Shown: positions 7,221 to 14,743, numbered from the stretch's first letter. The stretch: 14,874 bases of DNA from an uncultured Collinsella sp. (GCA_900754075.1 CAAEBN010000022.1:1-14874), one strand, 5' to 3'. Notes: generated by a model not told the origin, from the letters alone. Translations and numbers: made by a program.

Positions 7221-8051
7221 ATGGGTTGCGAGCACGCACAGGCCGCCGGCGGACAAACGTCGCCGTCGCAATTTGAGGAGAACACGCTGTCCGAGGTCAA
7301 ACGCGTCATCGCCGTGCTTTCCGGCAAGGGCGGTGTCGGCAAGTCGTTTGTCACCGGTGCCATCGCCACCGAGCTTGCCCGTCACGGCCACAAGGTCGGC
7401 GTCCTCGATGCCGACATCACCGGTCCCTCCATCCCCAAGATGTTCGGTATGAGCGGACGCCACGTCCATGCCCTTGGCAACCTTATGCTGCCCGAAATCT
7501 CCGAGCACGGCGTCAAGGTCATGAGCTCCAACCTGCTGCTCCAAAACGAGACCGACCCCGTCCTTTGGCGCGGTCCGGTCATCGCAGGCGCCATTAGGCA
7601 GTTCTGGAGCGAGACCTCGTGGGGCCCCATCGACTACCTGCTGGTCGACATGCCTCCGGGAACAGGCGACGTCGCGCTCACCGTCTTCCAGTCGCTGCCC
7701 GTCGACGGCATCGTCATCGTCACGAGCCCGCAGGATCTGGTCTCGATGATCGTCGCCAAGGCGGTCAACATGGCCGAGAAGATGAACGTCCCCATTCTGG
7801 GCATTGTCGAGAACATGAGCTATATTGAGTGCCCCGACTGCGGCAAGAAGATTGAGGTCTTTGGCAAGAGCAAGCTCCCCGAGGTCGCAGATCGCTATAA
7901 CCTCGACATCTTGGGCCAGCTTCCCATTAATCCGGCGCTCGCCGAGGCCTGCGATAAGGGCGAGGTCGAGACCGCGCTGCCCGATGACATGTTGCCCAAG
8001 GCAGTCTCTGCCGTCGAGGCCATTACCCCGCACGAGACCGACGAGGCCTAA
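7221..8051 (+). CDS. mrp: Mrp/NBP35-family ATP-binding Fe-S cluster carrier
   Basis: 276-residue cytosolic P-loop ATPase of the Mrp/Nbp35/ApbC family, which binds a [4Fe-4S] cluster at a dimer interface and passes it to apo-proteins. Visible are the deviant Walker A GKGGVGKS (35-42), the switch region DADITGPSIPKMFG (63-76), Walker B DMPPGTGD (143-150), SPQDLVSM (169-176), ENMSYIECPDC (197-207) with the cluster-binding CPDC (204-207), and FG-x6-LPEV (214-222). The N-terminal DUF59 domain found in some bacterial Mrp proteins is absent; the N-terminus is a short tail with a single Cys3. The ATG at 7221 has AAAGGAG 6 bases upstream; an in-frame start at 7164 would overlap the promoter. The next gene starts at the base after its TAA, so a flavoprotein is co-expressed with it. 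Confidence 0.95.
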   Translation: MGCEHAQAAGGQTSPSQFEENTLSEVKRVIAVLSGKGGVGKSFVTGAIATELARHGHKVGVLDADITGPSIPKMFGMSGRHVHALGNLMLPEISEHGVKVMSSNLLLQNETDPVLWRGPVIAGAIRQFWSETSWGPIDYLLVDMPPGTGDVALTVFQSLPVDGIVIVTSPQDLVSMIVAKAVNMAEKMNVPILGIVENMSYIECPDCGKKIEVFGKSKLPEVADRYNLDILGQLPINPALAEACDKGEVETALPDDMLPKAVSAVEAITPHETDEA

Positions 8052-9323
8052 GTGAACGCGAGCGCCTTCTATGACGTCCTGGTAATCGGCGGCGGGGCTT
8101 CAGGCCTCGCCGCCGCCATTACGGCCGCACGCGCAGGCAAAAGCGTCTGCATCGTTGAGCGCGATGTTGCCTGCGGCCTTAAACTCCTTGCGACCGGCAA
8201 CGGCCGCTGCAACCTTTCCAACGAATCAATTGATTTCCAGCGGTACAACCACCCCGCATTCGTCGAATCCGTCATGAGTCCCCGGCCCGAGCAAGAGCTC
8301 GGCAGTTTCTTCTCCTCGCTGGGCATCATGACGACCTCCGAGGAGGGCCGGCTGTATCCGCGCTCCCTTCGTGCCGAATCGGTGCGCGATGCGCTTCTCA
8401 ACGCTTGCAATCACCTGGGTATCACCTTGATCTGTGGAGCAAACGTTGCCTCGGCATTCAAAGCCCCCGAGGGCTGGACACTCCAAATAGACCGTCCCGC
8501 GCGAGCACTCAAGGCAAAAAAGCACGACGACCGAAAATCGGAACTCCGCTCGCTTCGGAAGGCGCTTGCCGACACCCCTCGCAAGAACGAGACGCTGCAG
8601 GCAAAGGCCGTAATTATCGCTACGGGCGGCAGCCCCGCCGACATCGCGAAGACGTTCAATCTTTCCCTCACACCGCAGCGCCCCGTCCTCTGCCCCGTGT
8701 CGGCATCGGTCTTCGGCGACCAGACTGCGCTCAAGACGCTGGATGGCCTGCGCGTCCGCGCCCGTTTGACGCTCACCCGCAATCACGAGGAGCTCTGGCG
8801 CGAAGACGGCGAAGTGCTCTTCCGAACCTTTGGCATCTCGGGCGTTGCCGCCTTTAACCTCTCCCGTCGCGTCCAGCGCGGAGACACGATTCTGCTCGAC
8901 GTTTTCCCCGACCTCTCCAAAGACGAGTTGCTCGATATGCTCAACCAGCGAGTTGAGTTGCTCGGCGGCTTTTCACCCCGCGACCCCCGCTGGCTCGACG
9001 GCATGCTCGCCCCGCAGTTCTCTCGCGTTGTCTGCACCGCATTCGAACAGTGCCACCCCGGGTCGCACGACGTCATCCATCTGGCCTCAATCCTCAAGCA
9101 CTTTAAGCTGCTCGTCGAGGGAACGACAGAGGAGCGTTCGGCCCAGGTCACGCGCGGTGGCGTGCCCATCGAGAGCGTCTCAGCTCCCAACCTCTGCGCG
9201 AGCAACGCGGCAGGCGCCCCACTTTACATCTGTGGCGAGGCGCTCGACATCGATGCCGATTGCGGCGGTTTCAACCTTGCGTGGGCTTGGATCTCGGGTA
9301 TTCGCGCTGCAAGCAGCCTATAG
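8052..9323 (+). CDS. HI0933/BaiN-family NAD(P)/FAD-dependent oxidoreductase, atypical variant
   Basis: 423-residue flavoprotein of the HI0933-like family (BaiN/YhiN type). Evidence: FAD dinucleotide-binding GGGASGLAAAI (13-23) with acidic VER (35-37), the family signature KLLATGNGRCNLSN (44-57), YPRSLRAESV (102-111), a second ATGG (190-193), FRTFGISGVAAFNLSRR (257-273) and C-terminal GEALDIDADCGGFNLAWAW-x-SG (395-416). BaiN itself was assigned to bile-acid dehydroxylation in Clostridium, but family membership alone does not show that here. Oddities: a lysine/arginine-rich insert (about 148-183), and the usual YPxTGSTGDGY loop after ATGG is missing, replaced by SPADIAKTFNLSLTP. The start is GTG at 8052-8054, directly after the mrp TAA, with GAGG just upstream as ribosome binding site, so translation is probably coupled. 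The substrate is unknown. Confidence 0.9.
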   Translation: MNASAFYDVLVIGGGASGLAAAITAARAGKSVCIVERDVACGLKLLATGNGRCNLSNESIDFQRYNHPAFVESVMSPRPEQELGSFFSSLGIMTTSEEGRLYPRSLRAESVRDALLNACNHLGITLICGANVASAFKAPEGWTLQIDRPARALKAKKHDDRKSELRSLRKALADTPRKNETLQAKAVIIATGGSPADIAKTFNLSLTPQRPVLCPVSASVFGDQTALKTLDGLRVRARLTLTRNHEELWREDGEVLFRTFGISGVAAFNLSRRVQRGDTILLDVFPDLSKDELLDMLNQRVELLGGFSPRDPRWLDGMLAPQFSRVVCTAFEQCHPGSHDVIHLASILKHFKLLVEGTTEERSAQVTRGGVPIESVSAPNLCASNAAGAPLYICGEALDIDADCGGFNLAWAWISGIRAASSL

Positions 9324-9333
9324 CCGCGCAGTC

Positions 9334-9339
9334 TATAAT
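9334..9339 (+). promoter_or_regulatory. Consensus -10 box (TATAAT) before the COG2509 flavoprotein gene
   Basis: A perfect TATAAT lies 10 bases after the preceding stop codon. No clear -35 is seen 16-18 bases upstream, which is inside the previous coding region. A transcript from here would start near 9346 and run almost at once into the hairpin at 9353-9376. Confidence 0.45.
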
Positions 9340-9352
9340 CAAAACGCATTCG

Positions 9353-9384
9353 GGCCGTCTGGGACACCGGGCGGCCTCTTTCTT
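9353..9384 (+). terminator. Intrinsic terminator-like hairpin between the mrp unit and the COG2509 gene
   Basis: GGCCGTCTGG (9353-9362) pairs over 10 bp with CCGGGCGGCC (9367-9376), including two G-U pairs, around a GACA loop, followed by TCTTTCTT. It would end transcripts of the mrp-flavoprotein unit 30 bases beyond the stop codon. It also lies between the TATAAT box and the next ATG, so it might act as an attenuator for the downstream gene. Confidence 0.6.
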
Positions 9385-9402
9385 GCATCTAAGGAGACCT
9401 CG

Positions 9403-11043
9403 ATGATCGAAATCACCCAAGTCCACGCGTCACTCGATGAGGCCGGCGACGAAGCCGCCTGCCTTGCTATTGGTAGACGCGCCGTCAAACGAGCCCTGCG
9501 ATGCGAGGATTCCCAGATTAAAGCCATTGAGCTCCATCGCAAGTCAATCGACGCCCGTAAAAAGCGAGATGTCCATTATATTTTGAGCTTTCGAGTCGAG
9601 CTGACAAGCTCTCGACTCGAGCAGGAGGTGGTCGACCGCGTCGCCGAGCGCGACCGCTCGCGCATCCGCATGGTAGACGGCGAGGCTCCTTCATTCCCCA
9701 ACCCTGTCCCGAATGCACCCAAGGGGCGTCCCGTCGTTGTCGGCGCCGGTTGCGCCGGTCTCTTCGCCGCCCTGACCCTTGCCGAAGCGGGCCTTAAACC
9801 CCTGCTCATCGAGCGCGGCGACCCCGCGCTTCGCCGCTCGGAAGCGATTGATCTCTTTCTTAAGGAGCGTATCCTCGACCCCGAAAGCAATATCCAATTT
9901 GGTCTGGGCGGCGCAGGGACCTTCTCGGACGGCAAGCTCAACACGGGAACCAAGAATCCCGCCCATCGACTGATTCTTGAGACCTTCGTCGAAGCGGGCT
10001 CACCTCGTGACATCCTGTGGGACGCCAAGCCGCACATTGGCTCCGACATCCTCCCCACCGTCGTCACCAACATTTCTCAGCGCATCGAGCAACTCGGTGG
10101 AACCGTCCGCTATCGAACAAAGCTCGTCAATATTCGAACCGATGGATCTGGCGCCATCACCGGCGTCGATGTCCAACCGCCCCAAGAGACCACAAGCGAG
10201 ACAATCGCCACAAAGCACCTCATTCTCGCCTGCGGCCATTCCGCCCGCGACGTATTCGAGCTTCTCAAAGAACATAACGTTGCCCTCGCGCAAAAGACCT
10301 TTGCCATGGGCGTGCGCATCGAGCATCCACAGCGCGACATCGACCGTGCCCAATATGGCCCCTCGGCGGGACACCCGGCACTCGGAGCAGCCCCCTACAA
10401 GCTTGTCGCCCATCTCCCCAACGGCCGCAGCGTGTTCTCATTTTGCATGTGCCCCGGCGGACAGGTTGTCGCGGCTTCTTCCGAGCAGGGCCATCTGTGC
10501 GTCAACGGTGCCAGCCTCAATGCCCGCGACGGGCGTAACGCAAATGCCGCCCTACTCGTCAACGTCACACCCGACGACCTTCCCGGCGATGATCCGCTCG
10601 CAGGCATTGAGCTCCAGCGCGCCTGCGAGCGAGCCGCCTATCGCCTGGGTGGCTCTAACTGGAACGCGCCGGCACAGCTCGTCGGAGATTTCCTTGCTAG
10701 ACGCGCCAGCACGGCACCCGGAAAGGTAAAACCAACCTATCCACTTGGCGTGACCTGGACGGCGATCGACGATGCCCTCCCGCAGCATATCGTCGAATCG
10801 CTTCGTTTGGGAATCCCCCTGCTCGGTAAGAAACTGCGCGGCTATGACCGCCCCGATGCGGTCCTCACTGGCGTGGAGACACGCTCGAGCTCCCCGGTCA
10901 CCGTCACCCGCGATCGAACATGCCACGCCACGTCGACCCCGGGCCTTTACCCTTGCGGCGAGGGTGCCGGATATGCCGGCGGCATCATGAGTGCCGCCAC
11001 CGACGGCATCCGTTGCGCTGAGGCGCTGATAGCAGACCTCTAG
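9403..11043 (+). CDS. COG2509-type uncharacterised FAD-dependent dehydrogenase
   Basis: 546-residue flavoprotein of the conserved, functionally uncharacterised COG2509 family. The N-terminal domain (about 1-95) has the family's KSIDARKKRDVHYILSFRVE pattern (47-66). The FAD-binding Rossmann fold starts at VVVGAGCAGLFAAL (111-124), followed by the acidic ER (137-138). Further family marks are FGLGGAGTFSDGKLNTG (about 166-182), FSFCMCPGGQVV near residue 345, with adjacent cysteines, NGASLNARDGRNANAALLV (about 368-386) and the C-terminal GLYPCGEGAGYAGGIMSAATDG. The ATG at 9403 has AAGGAG about 7 bases upstream; the frame stays open back into the preceding gene (8830), but that extension reads as out-of-frame shadow and was excluded. 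A hairpin ends it opposite uvrB. The reaction is unknown. Proximity to Mrp and another flavoprotein hints at redox or Fe-S-linked chemistry but does not show it. Confidence 0.88.
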   Translation: MIEITQVHASLDEAGDEAACLAIGRRAVKRALRCEDSQIKAIELHRKSIDARKKRDVHYILSFRVELTSSRLEQEVVDRVAERDRSRIRMVDGEAPSFPNPVPNAPKGRPVVVGAGCAGLFAALTLAEAGLKPLLIERGDPALRRSEAIDLFLKERILDPESNIQFGLGGAGTFSDGKLNTGTKNPAHRLILETFVEAGSPRDILWDAKPHIGSDILPTVVTNISQRIEQLGGTVRYRTKLVNIRTDGSGAITGVDVQPPQETTSETIATKHLILACGHSARDVFELLKEHNVALAQKTFAMGVRIEHPQRDIDRAQYGPSAGHPALGAAPYKLVAHLPNGRSVFSFCMCPGGQVVAASSEQGHLCVNGASLNARDGRNANAALLVNVTPDDLPGDDPLAGIELQRACERAAYRLGGSNWNAPAQLVGDFLARRASTAPGKVKPTYPLGVTWTAIDDALPQHIVESLRLGIPLLGKKLRGYDRPDAVLTGVETRSSSPVTVTRDRTCHATSTPGLYPCGEGAGYAGGIMSAATDGIRCAEALIADL

Positions 11044-11069
11044 TGCACGAACTCTCGCGTCCGAACGAC

Positions 11070-11105
11070 ACAGGCCCCGAGCTCCACAGGGAACTCGGGG
11101 CCTGT
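11070..11105. terminator. Shared hairpin between the convergent flavoprotein gene and uvrB
   Basis: ACAGGCCCCGAG (11070-11081) pairs perfectly with CTCGGGGCCTGT (11094-11105); an inner TCC/GGA pair extends the stem. It lies 26 bases after the plus-strand stop (11043) and 3 bases beyond the uvrB stop (11109). Neither side has a real U tract, so it is a strong structure but not a textbook intrinsic terminator. Confidence 0.65.
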
Positions 11106-11108
11106 TCA

Positions 11109-13349
11109 CTACTTCCTGAATCGTGCACCCTGGCGTTTTCTGCCCGAAGCAAAGGTAGAGCCCTTGCGAGCCTGCGAACGCAAACGCTCAATCGTTTCGT
11201 CCTCAGATGCGCCCTCAAGCATCGCCCGGATCTGAACGACGGCATCGCGCAGACGCGCCGCCTCCTCAAAGTCCATGGCGGCGGAAGCGTTACGCATGTC
11301 TTCCTCCATGGTCTCGACGATCCGCACGAGCTCGTCATGCGGTAGCCCTTCCAGCTGCTCGGCAAGCGTTTGCTCGGGTGCTGCCGTCTCCGGCGCGGCG
11401 CCCTCGCCGTTTTCGTCGGGTGTATAGAACGCACCGTGACCCAGCGAATTGCCTCTCGAGCGTCCCTTCGAGCCCACAGTCTTTTCGGCCTCGGCAATAA
11501 AGCTCGAAATGTCGTTAATGGCCTTGCGGACCGTCTTGGGCACAATGCCATGCTCTTCGTTATATGCCATCTGAATCTCGCGACGGCGCTGCGTCTCCTC
11601 GATGGCTTCTTTCATCGAATCGGTCATAACGTCTGCATACATGATGACCTCGCCGTCGGCATTACGGGCCGCACGGCCAATCGTCTGAATCAACGAACGG
11701 CGGTTACGCAAGAAGCCTTCCTTGTCAGCGTCGAGAATTGCCACCAGCGAGACCTCGGGAAGGTCTAGACCCTCGCGGAGCAGGTTGATGCCAACGAGAA
11801 CATCAATCTTTCCCTCGCGCAGCGTTCGCAGAATCTCGACGCGGTCCATCGTCGCTGTATCGGAGTGCATGTAATTGACCTTAATGCCGGCATCAAGAAG
11901 ATGGTCGGTCAGGTCCTCGGCCATGCGCTTGGTGAGCGTGGTCACCAGCACGCGCTCCTTACGCGCCACGCGCTCGCGAATCTCGTCCTCAAGATCGTCA
12001 ATCTGCCCACGAACCGGACGCACATCGATCTTGGGGTCGAGCAGGCCAGTCGGACGAATAATCTGCTCAACGTCGTTCTGGCTAACCCGCAGCTCATAGT
12101 CGCCCGGCGTGGCCGAAACGTAGATGAACTGGGGAATCCTCGCCTCAAACTCATCGAAACGAAGCGGGCGGTTATCGAGTGCCGAAGGCAGACGAAAACC
12201 ATGCTCCACCAGCGTCACCTTACGCGAGCGATCGCCTTCGTGCATGCCGCGGATCTGCGGCACCGTTACATGGCTCTCGTCGATGATACAGAGCATGTCC
12301 TTAGGAAAGTAATCGATCAGGGTAAACGGCGGCTCGCCCGGTTTTCGACCGTCCAGATGACGCGAGTAGTTCTCGATGCCGTTACAAAAACCCATGGTCT
12401 CGAGCATCTCGAGATCATAGTCGGTGCGCTGCTGCAGACGCTGCGCCTCGAGCAGCTTATCAGTCGCCTTGAGCTCGGCCACACGCTTCTCGCACTCTAC
12501 GCTGATTGATTTCAGAGCCGCTTTGACCTTAGGCTTCTCAGTCACGTAGTGCGAGGCCGGCCACACGGGAATGGCCTCGTACTCACGCAGCATCTCGCCG
12601 GTGACCTCGTCGATCTCGGCAATCAGCTCGACCTCGTCGCCAAAGAACTCAAACCGCAACGGATGCTCGGCATAGGGCGGATACACGTCGACGACATCGC
12701 CGCGCACGCGGAAGGTGCCACGTGCCAAATCATAGTCATTGCGATCGTACTGGATATCGATAAGCGCATGGATAAAGTCATCGCGCTCGAGCGGCACCTT
12801 CTTGTCGACGTTCGGAGCTAGGCCCGCATAGTCCTCGGGGGAGCCAATGCCATAGATACACGAGACCGATGCGACGACGATCACATCGCGTCGAGATAGC
12901 AGCGATGCCGTCGCCTGATGGCGCAGCATCTCGACCTCTTCGTTAATCGAGGAGTCTTTCTCGATATACGTATCGCTTTGCGGCACATATGCCTCGGGCT
13001 GATAGTAATCGTAGTACGACACAAAATAGACCACGGCGTTGTTAGGGAAGAATTCCTTGAGCTCGCTCGCGAGCTGAGCGGCAAGCGTTTTATTGGGAGC
13101 CATGACCAGCGTCGGCTTCCCCAAGGCCTCAATAGTCTTAGCCATCGTGAAGGTCTTGCCCGAACCAGTCACGCCCAGCAAAACCTGATAGCGATCTCCG
13201 TCCCTCACACCCTGCACAAGCGACTCAATGGCCTTAGGCTGGGAACCAGCGGGCTCGTATGGAGACACGACCTCAAACGGCACCTCAGAGCCCTCAACGC
13301 CAAAACGTTTGAGCTCTCCTCCAACACGCTCAACTTCAAATTCCGCCAT
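11109..13349 (-). CDS. uvrB: UvrABC excinuclease subunit B
   Basis: 746-residue helicase-like damage-verification subunit of nucleotide excision repair, loaded by UvrA and joined by UvrC. Visible motifs: SPYEPAGSQPKAI (29-41), Walker A GVTGSGKT (59-66), the damage-probing beta-hairpin with YYDYYQPEAYVP (112-123), DESH box (357-360), SATPGDYE (412-419), MHSD (494-497), LREGLDLPEVSLVAILDADKEGF (524-546), motif VI QTIGRAARN (555-563) and a C-terminal UVR domain (about 673-710) for UvrC contact. It is longer than the usual 660-700 residues: a Gly/Ala/Pro/Glu-rich linker (about 624-670) separates the helicase core from the UVR domain, and the protein ends in a basic tail (GRKRQGARFRK). The ATG at 13347-13349 has AGGAG 5 bases upstream. 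It lies 51 bases after the lytic transglycosylase gene and may be read with it or from its own start. Confidence 0.98.
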   Translation of the reverse strand: MAEFEVERVGGELKRFGVEGSEVPFEVVSPYEPAGSQPKAIESLVQGVRDGDRYQVLLGVTGSGKTFTMAKTIEALGKPTLVMAPNKTLAAQLASELKEFFPNNAVVYFVSYYDYYQPEAYVPQSDTYIEKDSSINEEVEMLRHQATASLLSRRDVIVVASVSCIYGIGSPEDYAGLAPNVDKKVPLERDDFIHALIDIQYDRNDYDLARGTFRVRGDVVDVYPPYAEHPLRFEFFGDEVELIAEIDEVTGEMLREYEAIPVWPASHYVTEKPKVKAALKSISVECEKRVAELKATDKLLEAQRLQQRTDYDLEMLETMGFCNGIENYSRHLDGRKPGEPPFTLIDYFPKDMLCIIDESHVTVPQIRGMHEGDRSRKVTLVEHGFRLPSALDNRPLRFDEFEARIPQFIYVSATPGDYELRVSQNDVEQIIRPTGLLDPKIDVRPVRGQIDDLEDEIRERVARKERVLVTTLTKRMAEDLTDHLLDAGIKVNYMHSDTATMDRVEILRTLREGKIDVLVGINLLREGLDLPEVSLVAILDADKEGFLRNRRSLIQTIGRAARNADGEVIMYADVMTDSMKEAIEETQRRREIQMAYNEEHGIVPKTVRKAINDISSFIAEAEKTVGSKGRSRGNSLGHGAFYTPDENGEGAAPETAAPEQTLAEQLEGLPHDELVRIVETMEEDMRNASAAMDFEEAARLRDAVVQIRAMLEGASEDETIERLRSQARKGSTFASGRKRQGARFRK

Positions 13350-13374
13350 GGATACTCCTAACTCATATATCTGC

Positions 13375-13380
13375 AGTATA
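13375..13380 (-). promoter_or_regulatory. Candidate -10 box for uvrB
   Basis: TATACT on the minus strand, 25 bases before the uvrB ATG, in the 51-base gap after the lytic transglycosylase gene. The -35 region about 17 bases upstream reads TAGGAC, a poor match. No LexA-box match was found here, in contrast to uvrA. Confidence 0.3.
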
Positions 13381-13400
13381 CGCAGGCGGCAGGCATAGTC

Positions 13401-13982
13401 CTATACGAACCGATCGGGATAGAGGGTCTTGTAGCGAACCCAGGCATTATTGACACGAATCAGATACGCCTGCGTCTCGGGAAAGGTGATTGCATTATGA
13501 AGCGACGTGCTCTGCTGCGCCCATCCGTCGACATTGCCCATGCCGGCGTTATAGGCGGCAATGGCACTGTCAGTCGACCCGTTAAAATACGTCAGAAGAT
13601 ACGAAAGATACGCACAGCCAAACTCGATGTTCGTAGCGGGATCGTTAAGGTCGCCGGCTGAATACTCGCTGCCATCGACAAGACCCTTGGCAATCATATC
13701 CTGGGCAGTCTCGGGCATCAGCTGCATCAATCCCTGTGCGCCTTGATTCGACTCAGCCTCGGGATCCCAATTCGATTCCGACTTTATGACAGCACACACC
13801 AGATACGGATCAAGATTGTGCGAAATGCTCGATTGCTTTACGTACGCCTCGTAGTCAATTGGATACAAAGGCTTAAAGAAGGCGGCAGGGGCATACGAGT
13901 AGACGAGCGAAATAAGGCCGAAGACGAACACGACGGCAAGTGGCGCCACGCGATACCACGTAAAGAAACGTGTCTTAGGCAT
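13401..13982 (-). CDS. Membrane-anchored lytic transglycosylase (SLT domain)
   Basis: 193-residue peptidoglycan-cleaving enzyme of the soluble lytic transglycosylase (goose-lysozyme-like) fold, acting outside the membrane on glycan strands. A short basic N-terminus precedes one hydrophobic segment (about 13-34) acting as signal anchor; no lipobox cysteine is present. The SLT domain spans about 45-190: catalytic Glu69 in IKSESNWDP, then GAQGLMQLMPETA (81-93), the N-x-x-FGCAYLSYLL region (118-130) and AAYNAGMGNVDGW (142-154). I chose the ATG at 13980-13982 because AAGGA lies 8 bases upstream; an in-frame ATG 3 codons earlier (13991) has its Shine-Dalgarno too close. Either start overlaps the coaE stop (13975-13977), so translation is probably coupled to coaE. 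The length matches small Gram-positive SLT proteins. Confidence 0.92.
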   Translation of the reverse strand: MPKTRFFTWYRVAPLAVVFVFGLISLVYSYAPAAFFKPLYPIDYEAYVKQSSISHNLDPYLVCAVIKSESNWDPEAESNQGAQGLMQLMPETAQDMIAKGLVDGSEYSAGDLNDPATNIEFGCAYLSYLLTYFNGSTDSAIAAYNAGMGNVDGWAQQSTSLHNAITFPETQAYLIRVNNAWVRYKTLYPDRFV

Positions 13983-14616
13983 CGGCCTCATCCTTATCCA
14001 CTACATCCCCGAAGCCATGGCGCGCAAGCCATGCGTCCAGTTGTTCAAAGAGCGAGTTATCGCCTGCCGCATTATCGATTACCGTCGTAGCGAGATTGCA
14101 AAGCGAAGCCTCATCAGGTTGGCATGCAGAGCGCGCATCAAAATCAGAAGACTCCATACCACGATGAATGGCACGCTCACGACGAACTGCTAAAGGAGCG
14201 CTGATAGCCAGAATTTCATCAGCCAGGCCAAAAGCATCCTCAAAACCAGTCGGGGCAGAAACCTCGACAACCGCAAAGGGGTAATGGGGGGACGAAACCG
14301 TGCAGCAAACCGGATCAAGAAGCCTCAGTGACAGCTGTTCGATGAGAACCGGGTGAACGATGCCATTGAGCCGCGCAACTGTATCAGGAGAGGCGAAAGC
14401 TCGAGCAGCGAGGACATTGCGGCGAATGCCGACCTCCCCGTCCAGAATGTCCCAACCGAATTCTTCCGCGAGAGCATTGACGATATCGGAGCCTGGCACA
14501 TAAAGCGATTTGGCAAGCTCATCCAGATCGATAAGCATGGCGCCATGAGATTCGAGATAGCGGCAGGCAGTCGACTTACCCGAAGCAATATTGCCCAAGA
14601 CAAAAACGGTAAACAT
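13975..14616 (-). CDS. coaE: Dephospho-CoA kinase
   Basis: 213-residue P-loop kinase that phosphorylates the 3'-hydroxyl of dephospho-CoA, the last step of CoA synthesis, in the cytoplasm. Evidence: Walker A GNIASGKS near residues 7-14, the IDLDELAKSLY segment (about 28-38; usually D-x-D-x-I/V-A-H/R-x-L), LNGIVHPVL (about 83-91; the L-x-x-I-x-HP family signature), VVEVSAPTGFED for the core strand and acidic loop, the arginine-rich lid near RRERAIHRG, and C-terminal VIDNAAGDNSLFEQLDAWL, which fits the usual ending. The ATG at 14614-14616 has GGGAGG about 6 bases upstream; a longer frame from 14745 would start close to the rRNA terminator and is unlikely. The P-loop is slightly unusual (Asn-Ile-Ala for the common x-Ile-Gly) and the sequence is divergent, so a related kinase role is a minor alternative. 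It overlaps the lytic transglycosylase gene by 8 bases. Confidence 0.9.
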   Translation of the reverse strand: MFTVFVLGNIASGKSTACRYLESHGAMLIDLDELAKSLYVPGSDIVNALAEEFGWDILDGEVGIRRNVLAARAFASPDTVARLNGIVHPVLIEQLSLRLLDPVCCTVSSPHYPFAVVEVSAPTGFEDAFGLADEILAISAPLAVRRERAIHRGMESSDFDARSACQPDEASLCNLATTVIDNAAGDNSLFEQLDAWLARHGFGDVVDKDEADA

Positions 14617-14644
14617 CAAGTCCTCCCTAACGCCAATGGGAGTT

Positions 14645-14650
14645 ATTATC
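14645..14650 (-). promoter_or_regulatory. Candidate -10 box for the coaE unit
   Basis: GATAAT on the minus strand about 28 bases before the coaE ATG. The best -35-like hexamer (TTGAGT) lies 19 bases upstream, longer than ideal. The 14617-14743 gap must hold a start for coaE because the 5S terminator precedes it; this is the best site I see. Confidence 0.3.
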
Positions 14651-14717
14651 GCGCAAATACAAAAGAAGGACTCAAAATACAGCCAAACAGTAAGACAAGC
14701 TAAACGAAAGCGAGTGC

Positions 14718-14728
14718 TTGTATTACAA
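14718..14728. repeat. 11-bp palindrome TTGTATTACAA between coaE and the 5S terminator
   Basis: TTGTA-T-TACAA is a perfect palindrome in the AT-rich gap upstream of coaE. Ten bases of it, read on the minus strand with one flanking base (GTAATACAAG), recur on the plus strand at 4803-4812 beside the uvrA SOS box. It may be an operator half-set or chance; no function is assigned. Confidence 0.4.
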
Positions 14729-14743
14729 CTCTCTATCAAACGC

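Noticed and set aside
8830..9402. Extension of the COG2509 gene frame into the preceding gene, suggesting a fusion
   Set aside because: The upstream part is Ser/Arg-rich out-of-frame reading of the HI0933-type gene; AAGGAG-ATG at 9403 gives the family N-terminus.
13383..13420. Possible LexA box upstream of uvrB (TTCGTATAG / CGAACC region)
   Set aside because: Only one half-site resembles the consensus; the partner half does not match and it lies in the end of the lytic transglycosylase coding region.
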